Notes under the pieces: model-generated | What the model saw: the letters and a program-made list of their open reading frames with translations, nothing else | The model's database searches: none | Told to the model about the DNA's origin: nothing | Translations under genes and position numbers: made by a program | In this document: positions 59,001-64,000 of the stretch, one piece after another | Layout: each line of letters begins with the position of its first letter | Position numbering within the stretch: the first letter of the stretch is position 1 | Assembly (NCBI RefSeq): GCF_000375425.1 | Contig: NZ_AQXG01000002.1 | Span: forward strand, 203,712-267,711 | Source: Gracilimonas tropica DSM 19535 | Lineage (GTDB): Bacteria; Bacteroidota; Rhodothermia; Balneolales; Balneolaceae | Length of the DNA: 64,000 nt | Direction of reading: 5' to 3'

Positions 59001-60746
59001 ATGACATACAATTTTTTTGATTTCTTACAACTCATCGGGGCCCTGGGAATTTTCATCTATGGAATGAAGGTTTTCAGCGATGGTTTACAAAAAGTAGCCG
59101 GAAACAAGCTCAGGGCTATATTGAAAGGCATGACCACCACCCGCTTTCGTGGAATCTTTACCGGTTTTGCCGCTACCACGGTAACCCAATCCTCAAGCAC
59201 CACCACGGTGATGGTCGTCAGTTTTGTGAATGCGGGTTTGCTCACCTTTATGGAATCAACCGGGGTGATCATGGGCGCAAATATCGGTACAACGGTTACG
59301 GCCTGGATGGTTTCAATATTTGGTTTTAAAATGAAGATCACTCCTATTGCCGTTATGCTGATCGGAATCTTCTTCCCATTTATGTTCTCCGGGCGGGAAC
59401 GACTGAAAAACCTCGCTGAAGCGATGATCGGGTTCGGAATCCTCTTTATCGGATTGGATTTCATAAAGAATGCAGTTCCCAATATTCAGCAGAATCCCGA
59501 GATGTTCATGTTTCTGGATCAGTTTACTGAATTTGGGTTTTTCTCCATTGTATTATTTGTGATCGCGGGAACCTTGCTGACTCTTCTTACCCAATCTTCT
59601 TCGGCCGCAAGTGCCATTACCCTGGTGATGTTATTCCAGGGATGGATCGACTTTCCCATTGCAGCAGCTATGGTGTTGGGAGAGAATATCGGAACCACCG
59701 TAACGGCAAACATCGCCGCCCTGGTTGGAAATGTGTATGCCAAGCGATCTGCCCGTTTTCACTTTGTGTTCAATGTATTCGGGGTTTTTTGGATGCTTCT
59801 CCTTCTCCATCCTTTCTTAATGGGCATAGACACGGTAATGAGCTATTTCTCACCCGAAGCAGGTTCCGTTTTCAATACCACCACAGAAATGGGCCGGGCC
59901 AATGCCACGCTTGGACTTTCCCTGTTCCACACCACCTTTAATGTCCTCAATGTGTTTTTGATGGTAGGTTTTGTGCCGCACATCGTTCGTTTTATTGAAA
60001 AATATCAAAAAGAGAAAGAAGGGGAAGACAGCATTTATCGTTTGCAGTACATTTCCTCAGGAATGATGTCTTCGCCAGAGCTGTCTATTTCACAAGCTCA
60101 TAAAGAGATCGAGCTGTTTGCTAAACTCATCGAAAAGATGCACTACAGTATGGAAGGACTTCTGTTCAACAAGCAAAACAAACAAGATCAGTTTTTGAAG
60201 AAGCTAAAGAAAAGAGAGGAGATCACAGATACTATAGAACTGGAAGTCGCAGAATATCTCACTAAGATCTCAAGCTTCAATCTGACGGAAGAAGCAACCC
60301 GACGAATACGAAGCATGCACAGTATTATCAATGACCTTGAGCGTGTAGGTGATATTTATTACCAAATGTCTAAAACCTTTGAACGGATGCAATCGGAAGG
60401 AACGGAGCTTAGGGAATCCGTTATGGTGCGATTGAGGGAAATGCTGGATCTCATTCATGAAGACATCCGGTTGGTGCGGGATAACCTACAGCTGGAATAC
60501 GGAAACATTGATCTCCAAAAAGCAATGGAATTAGAAGAAACGATCAATTCTTACCGCGATGAATTACTTGAATTCCACTACCAGCAATTAGAAAAAAACG
60601 CGTACAGCAATGCTGTAGGATTTGTATTTCTGGACTACCTGAACCGATTGGAAAAAATCGGTGATCACCTCTTTAACGTCAATGAAGCGATGGCGGGTAT
60701 CAAAGTAAAAGCAGCTTATGAGAAAGTGGTAGAAGAACGCGGATAA
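59001..60746 (+). CDS. Na/Pi cotransporter family protein with PhoU-like C-terminal domain
   Basis: 581 residues. Two inverted copies of the Na/Pi core: FLQLIGALGIFIYGMKVFSD with TVTQSSSTTTVMVVSFVNAG, and LTQSSSAASAITLVMLFQGW with ENIGTTVTANIAALVGNVYA. The 'QSSS' motifs bind Na and phosphate in relatives. Residues 370-575 are long helices (IKKLKKREEITDTIELEVA type, LERVGDIYYQMSKTFERM), a PhoU-like domain. It probably brings in phosphate, or acts as an NptA-like exporter/importer. Monocistronic. No Pho box was accepted upstream. Confidence 0.93.
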   Translation: MTYNFFDFLQLIGALGIFIYGMKVFSDGLQKVAGNKLRAILKGMTTTRFRGIFTGFAATTVTQSSSTTTVMVVSFVNAGLLTFMESTGVIMGANIGTTVTAWMVSIFGFKMKITPIAVMLIGIFFPFMFSGRERLKNLAEAMIGFGILFIGLDFIKNAVPNIQQNPEMFMFLDQFTEFGFFSIVLFVIAGTLLTLLTQSSSAASAITLVMLFQGWIDFPIAAAMVLGENIGTTVTANIAALVGNVYAKRSARFHFVFNVFGVFWMLLLLHPFLMGIDTVMSYFSPEAGSVFNTTTEMGRANATLGLSLFHTTFNVLNVFLMVGFVPHIVRFIEKYQKEKEGEDSIYRLQYISSGMMSSPELSISQAHKEIELFAKLIEKMHYSMEGLLFNKQNKQDQFLKKLKKREEITDTIELEVAEYLTKISSFNLTEEATRRIRSMHSIINDLERVGDIYYQMSKTFERMQSEGTELRESVMVRLREMLDLIHEDIRLVRDNLQLEYGNIDLQKAMELEETINSYRDELLEFHYQQLEKNAYSNAVGFVFLDYLNRLEKIGDHLFNVNEAMAGIKVKAAYEKVVEERG

Positions 60747-60770
60747 TCTCATCAATGGCCATTGCCATTA

Positions 60771-61316
60771 CTAAACTCTCAGGCTGCCTCGAAATCCTCG
60801 AGCTGCATAATACGATTCGGCTCCATTGTGATAAATAAAAGTACGGCCAAAGCGAAAGTCTCCAAATATTGCTCCTCCAAGTAACCGAATATCTGATGGG
60901 GTCTTCAGCCAGCTCGATGTTTTAGTATCAAAGATGCCCAGTTTTTGTAACTCAATATATTCCTCTTCCGATAACAGTTCGATGCCCATTTCATGTGCCA
61001 GATCAACAGCAGAATTTTCCGGCTTGAATTTCTTTCTCGATTCCAGCGCATCCCGGTCGTAACATAAGCTTCTGCGTCCTTTTGGGCTTTCAGCAGCACA
61101 ATCGTAAAAGATAAACTCCCCGGTTCTTTCATCAATACCTACCACATCCGGCTCTCCCCCGGTTTCTTCCATTTTTTGCAGTGACCTAAGTTTCTCAGGA
61201 GCCGCTTGCAACCTTTTCTTTACCTCTTCCCAATTAATTCCTTCATGCCGCTTATGATTGTCTTCGAAACGATCTTTTAGTTTCTCAATCAATTTTTGGT
61301 GAACTTCTGTCATCAT
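60771..61316 (-). CDS. DUF4256 family protein
   Basis: 181 residues from ATG 61316, chosen because GAGG lies 6 bases upstream; a start at 61328 overlaps that site. Distinct motifs: WEEVKKRLQAAPEKLRSLQK, GGEPDVVGIDERTGEFIFYD CAAESPKGRRSLCYD, and the ending HNGAESYYAARGFRGSLRV. These are diagnostic of DUF4256, a soluble family of unknown function found in Bacteroidota and Firmicutes. The gene is convergent with the Na/Pi gene. Confidence 0.88.
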   Translation of the reverse strand: MMTEVHQKLIEKLKDRFEDNHKRHEGINWEEVKKRLQAAPEKLRSLQKMEETGGEPDVVGIDERTGEFIFYDCAAESPKGRRSLCYDRDALESRKKFKPENSAVDLAHEMGIELLSEEEYIELQKLGIFDTKTSSWLKTPSDIRLLGGAIFGDFRFGRTFIYHNGAESYYAARGFRGSLRV

Positions 61317-61418
61317 CTTAAACCTCATTCAGTTATAGCAACCTGCGACCTCTATATTTACAAAATTAGTCATTCAATTTACAAAAGAGAAAGCATTAAA
61401 CTTGCAGCTTCTCACTTT

Positions 61419-62114
61419 CTAAGAATTTTTACGGCTGGTAAATTTACTAATCAATACCCCTACTAAAAGTACCTGGTAAAATTGACCCGTAATACCAAAG
61501 AAAGAAGATATCAATTTTGCCTGATGGGTAACGGGACTTATATCACCATAGCCTATGGTGGTTAGCGTAACTGAACTGAAATAGACAAGATCAGTAAATG
61601 TAGAGGGAGGATTGCTTAGATCTACATTTGCAAAAGAGCCCGGATCGAGATGCACCAACATGTAGGCTACAAACACAAAAACTTCAATCATCAAAAGAAA
61701 CCCGCAAATAGCCGCTGTAATGAGATCGATGTTGATATATGAGGGGCGAATCATATATCGAAAAACTTGAACAAGCAGTACCAGGTAGAAAAGGACGTAC
61801 GTCAAACTTAACGCAACAAAATATCCGTCTATCTCTCCAAAAAAGGGTAACCCAATTGGAAATAAAATGACCGCTACAAACAGGGGCATTTTAAATCGGT
61901 TAATCCAATGTTCTGTTTCCAGGAATAGGCCACTGGCTAAAATCGCAAGGATCACCATATTGACCGGCCAAAGTATTCTCACATAGAACTGAAAATCAAG
62001 TACAAAAATACCTACAAACAGATGCTGAATAAGCCCCAAAAGCAATAATTCATATTTTCTTTTACCCAAAAAAAGGTAGAAGCTTTTATATATACTTTGG
62101 TCTTCTCCACTCAT
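61419..62114 (-). CDS. Two-pore-helix potassium channel family protein
   Basis: 231 residues. Selectivity filter SVTLTTIGYGDISPVTHQAK is the K+ channel signature TxGYGD with Ile. Pore helix and inner helix (LISSFFGITGQFYQVLLVGV) follow, and five or six hydrophobic segments precede. The protein therefore looks like a short 6TM channel without an S4 voltage sensor. No RCK or cNMP domain is attached. It lies 21 bases after the DoxX-like gene on the same strand and is probably cotranscribed. Confidence 0.9.
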   Translation of the reverse strand: MSGEDQSIYKSFYLFLGKRKYELLLLGLIQHLFVGIFVLDFQFYVRILWPVNMVILAILASGLFLETEHWINRFKMPLFVAVILFPIGLPFFGEIDGYFVALSLTYVLFYLVLLVQVFRYMIRPSYINIDLITAAICGFLLMIEVFVFVAYMLVHLDPGSFANVDLSNPPSTFTDLVYFSSVTLTTIGYGDISPVTHQAKLISSFFGITGQFYQVLLVGVLISKFTSRKNS

Positions 62115-62135
62115 AATAAACTCTTGAGATGGGTC

Positions 62136-62513
62136 TTAAAAGAGGCCCAATTTGCTTTCGACGGTCGTTGTTAAGTAAACCAATTCAAAAATGATCGCCC
62201 AGTTCTTTACAAAATTCATAAACTCCATCATTTTGTCTTCACGGTCTTCTTCCTTCCAAAAAGAATGAATAGTGAAAGCGGCAATGGTCATAAATATACA
62301 TAACCCGATCATACCTTCGATGATGAAATACCCCGTGATCATACTCAATCCTCCAAAAACCAATAAAAGTCCACTTAAAAAAACCATGACTTTAGGCTCA
62401 AAGAGTCCTCTTTTTTCCGCATATTCGCGTACAATGTGGGAGTTGTAAAAATGATTAATGCCATTGACAAGGAAGAATACGCCCAACAGAATTATAAGGA
62501 CCGTTTTAATCAT
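62136..62513 (-). CDS. DoxX-like small membrane protein
   Basis: 125 residues with four hydrophobic segments: TVLIILLGVFFLVNGINHFY, VMVFLSGLLLVFGGLSMITG, MIGLCIFMTIAAFTIHSF and NWAIIFELVYLTTTV. The early 'F..NGI.HF' and the acidic/charged linker WKEEDREDKMMEFMNFVKN fit the DoxX family. Relatives are linked to thiosulfate metabolism and respiratory chains, but small forms are of unknown role. It starts the two-gene unit with the K+ channel. Confidence 0.78.
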   Translation of the reverse strand: MIKTVLIILLGVFFLVNGINHFYNSHIVREYAEKRGLFEPKVMVFLSGLLLVFGGLSMITGYFIIEGMIGLCIFMTIAAFTIHSFWKEEDREDKMMEFMNFVKNWAIIFELVYLTTTVESKLGLF

Positions 62514-62669
62514 AGTAGTATTATTGTAAATGTGAATTTTTGGGTTGATATAAATGATACGACCTCAATTAAGGGCGGAATATCTGCCAACTTCTGTTTT
62601 TTATCAAATTAACGGTTGGTTTCTTTTATTAGAATTGCAGCTCAATCTACATTTCACCTGGTGAGCCCA

Positions 62670-63380
62670 TCAACCCAGCAACTGCTGCCCTATCATACCA
62701 AGTAAAAAACCCAGGACAGCACCTAAGGGCGGGCTCCAGTGGCGCTGCATGGTTGATTTGGGAGCGATATCCTGAAACACAAGATATAGGATCCCTCCCG
62801 CTGCAAAAGTCATGACAGAGGCGGTGACCACCGGCAAGCCTTCCAGAAAAAAGTATCCAAGTATGGCCGCAATTGGCCCTAAAAAGCTGATCCCAAATAA
62901 TAATGCAAGTGTTTGGGCAGGTCGTATTTTATCAGAAATAATTTCCCTGAACGAATTGAAGCCTTCCGGAAGATTTTGTGCTGCAATAAAGATAGCCAGT
63001 AGAATTGCTGCATTTTTGTTTTTGGAGAAAAGGGCGCCCACGGCCATAGCTTCAGGAACAAAATCCATAAGCATGGCCATAAATTGAGCCTTGCTTCCCC
63101 CTTTGCGACTCAGATATTTATCAATACTGCTGAATGTAAGTCCTCCTGCTAAAAATGTAACACCCAACAACCATGAAGGTAATACTTCCATCCCCTCGGG
63201 GGCCAGTGAAAATGCGACTGCAGAAACCAAGATCCCTCCACCGAAAGCGATCACACCATGTATGAACTCATCCTTATTCTTACTCTCAACGGTTTCTTCA
63301 AAATAGGAGATCAATCCACCCAAAAAAGCAGTCAGTCCGGCTATCCATGAAAAAAGAAGAATGGTAGTTAGTGTATTCAT
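62670..63380 (-). CDS. ZIP-family metal transporter-like protein
   Basis: 236 residues from ATG 63380 (an upstream ATG at 63416 would add 12 polar residues). Eight hydrophobic segments. ZIP-type motifs at the two metal helices are altered: DFVPEAMAVG and AAQNLPEGFNSF, where the usual HNxPEG His is Asp or Gln. The segment VMTFAAGGILYLVFQDIAPK is well kept. Loss of the histidines suggests altered metal preference or transport. The gene is alone, divergent from the GH3 gene. Confidence 0.85.
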   Translation of the reverse strand: MNTLTTILLFSWIAGLTAFLGGLISYFEETVESKNKDEFIHGVIAFGGGILVSAVAFSLAPEGMEVLPSWLLGVTFLAGGLTFSSIDKYLSRKGGSKAQFMAMLMDFVPEAMAVGALFSKNKNAAILLAIFIAAQNLPEGFNSFREIISDKIRPAQTLALLFGISFLGPIAAILGYFFLEGLPVVTASVMTFAAGGILYLVFQDIAPKSTMQRHWSPPLGAVLGFLLGMIGQQLLG

Positions 63381-63589
63381 CTGTTCAGATTTTGCTAAAG
63401 TAAAGAAGAGGCTCATTTAAAAAATGAACCCGTAAGTTATTTCGGCTCAGCAGATTATTGCTTAGGTCATCTTAAGCATCAGCTTCAATCTATTAAATAA
63501 TTTTTACAGAAAATCATTTCAATCATTTTTTTCTCAAGCTACAAATCCTTACGCTTGAGGCGTTTAATTTTAACCCAAGATCCGGCTAT

Positions 63590-64000
63590 TTGAAAGTTCT
63601 CGCTACCACTCTCCTTTTTCTCATTGTATTTCTGTCTAACGTTCAGGCTCAAACTTTGCAAGACAAGATCGGCCAGATGATCATGGTTGGTTTTGATAAC
63701 AGCCAATTATCTCAGGATTCCCTGATGTATGATATTTCGAACCGGAATTTAGGCGGGGTCTTGTTGTTTGGATACAACCTAAGGTTTCCCAGCCAGATCA
63801 GAAGTCAAAACGGTCGGTTGCAAGGCGCCTCTGATGCCTCTCTTTTTATAGCTACCGATCAGGAAGGAGGTATTGTAGCCCGCCTGGATGAAAATAACGG
63901 TTATGAAAGTACCTATACAGCTTATGAGTTAGGGACACTATTCAATTTAGAGGACTCAACCCGAAAGCAAGCGGCAATGATGGCTGACTGGATGGCCAAT
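63590..64000 (+). CDS. GH3-family beta-N-acetylhexosaminidase (3' truncated by window)
   Basis: The frame opens with TTG at 63590 and gives MKVLATTLLFLIVFLSNVQA, a good signal peptide, then QTLQDKIGQMIMVGFDNSQ. GGVLLFGYN and SLFIATDQEGGIVARLD are hallmarks of glycoside hydrolase family 3 (NagZ-like). It has no stop before the window end (137 codons seen). It should cleave N-acetylhexosamine from peptidoglycan or chitin fragments; the catalytic His/Asp are beyond the edge. Confidence 0.88.
   Translation, partial: MKVLATTLLFLIVFLSNVQAQTLQDKIGQMIMVGFDNSQLSQDSLMYDISNRNLGGVLLFGYNLRFPSQIRSQNGRLQGASDASLFIATDQEGGIVARLDENNGYESTYTAYELGTLFNLEDSTRKQAAMMADWMAN

Noticed and set aside
1..64000. tRNA or rRNA genes and known riboswitches
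   Set aside because: No cloverleaf with the GTTCRANNC arm, no rRNA segments and no riboswitch core was found by eye; short or divergent ones could be missed without covariance models.

Overview
The window is an ordinary-looking stretch of bacterial chromosome. GC is about 40 percent by eye and coding density is high on both strands. No rRNA, tRNA, CRISPR array, transposase or prophage was recognised. Several genes point to the Bacteroidota/Balneolota side of the tree: a PorV/PorQ-like outer-membrane protein, a DUF5916/CBM9 barrel, DUF4097 pairs, a GldE-like CNNM transporter, YtxJ (bacillithiol redox), azurin, a membrane-anchored MutS relative, and '-AQ' signal-peptide ends. A marine or halophilic heterotroph of the Balneolota is my best guess; this is inference.

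Layout. 0-10.6 kb: the tail of a PgpH-type HD phosphohydrolase, a Xer recombinase, gamma-glutamyltransferase, MtnA, a membrane histidine kinase, YtxJ, a UPF0173 hydrolase, envelope proteins and a DUF502 protein. 10.6-17.1 kb: ferredoxin-NADP reductase-like protein, small envelope proteins, a repeat-bearing membrane protein, a lone response regulator, a D-amino-acid-oxidase-like flavoprotein and a Bax-inhibitor-1 homologue. 17.1-23.2 kb: a DUF5916 barrel, then an ECF sigma factor / HEAT-repeat anti-sigma pair followed by two DUF4097 proteins. 23.6-30.3 kb: MutS-like ATPase, WbpD-like acetyltransferase, stand-alone Smr, Dabb, FolE-CysS-YidD-HisI. The gaps in this part carry an unusual family of heptanucleotide arrays with the unit CTGnnnA. 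30.4-37.9 kb: DEAD-box helicase, a LysR regulator divergent from NAD-type isocitrate dehydrogenase, an LCIB-like carbonic-anhydrase homologue, an SMP-30-like lipoprotein and a GAF histidine kinase. 37.9-44.7 kb: a tightly overlapping seven-gene TetR-controlled ABC-2 export operon (a split relative of E. coli YbhGFSR plus TolC). 44.8-50.0 kb: Gfo/Idh oxidoreductase, azurin, an NmrA-like protein, phosphofructokinase, and a DUF3307/SatD pair behind three phased operator-like repeats. 50.1-56.3 kb: a PspA (ESCRT-III-superfamily) cluster. It has PspA, a shorter protein that looks like the C-terminal half of PspA, a two-TM coiled-coil membrane protein, an enoyl-CoA hydratase, a CNNM transporter and an AAA+ ATPase. 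56.3-64 kb: pyrimidine-nucleoside phosphorylase, PdxB, Na/Pi cotransporter, DUF4256, K+ channel, DoxX-like protein, ZIP-family transporter, and the start of a GH3 beta-N-acetylhexosaminidase cut by the window end.

The most interesting items are: the PspA / half-PspA / membrane coiled-coil / AAA+ neighbourhood, a candidate membrane-remodelling module; the CTGnnnA heptamer arrays, three of which end in the same CTGAATA; the exactly 28-bp-spaced operator triplet in front of the SatD-HTH gene; and the LCIB-type carbonic anhydrase next to a decarboxylating dehydrogenase. All functional statements come from recognising motifs by eye; no database search was run.
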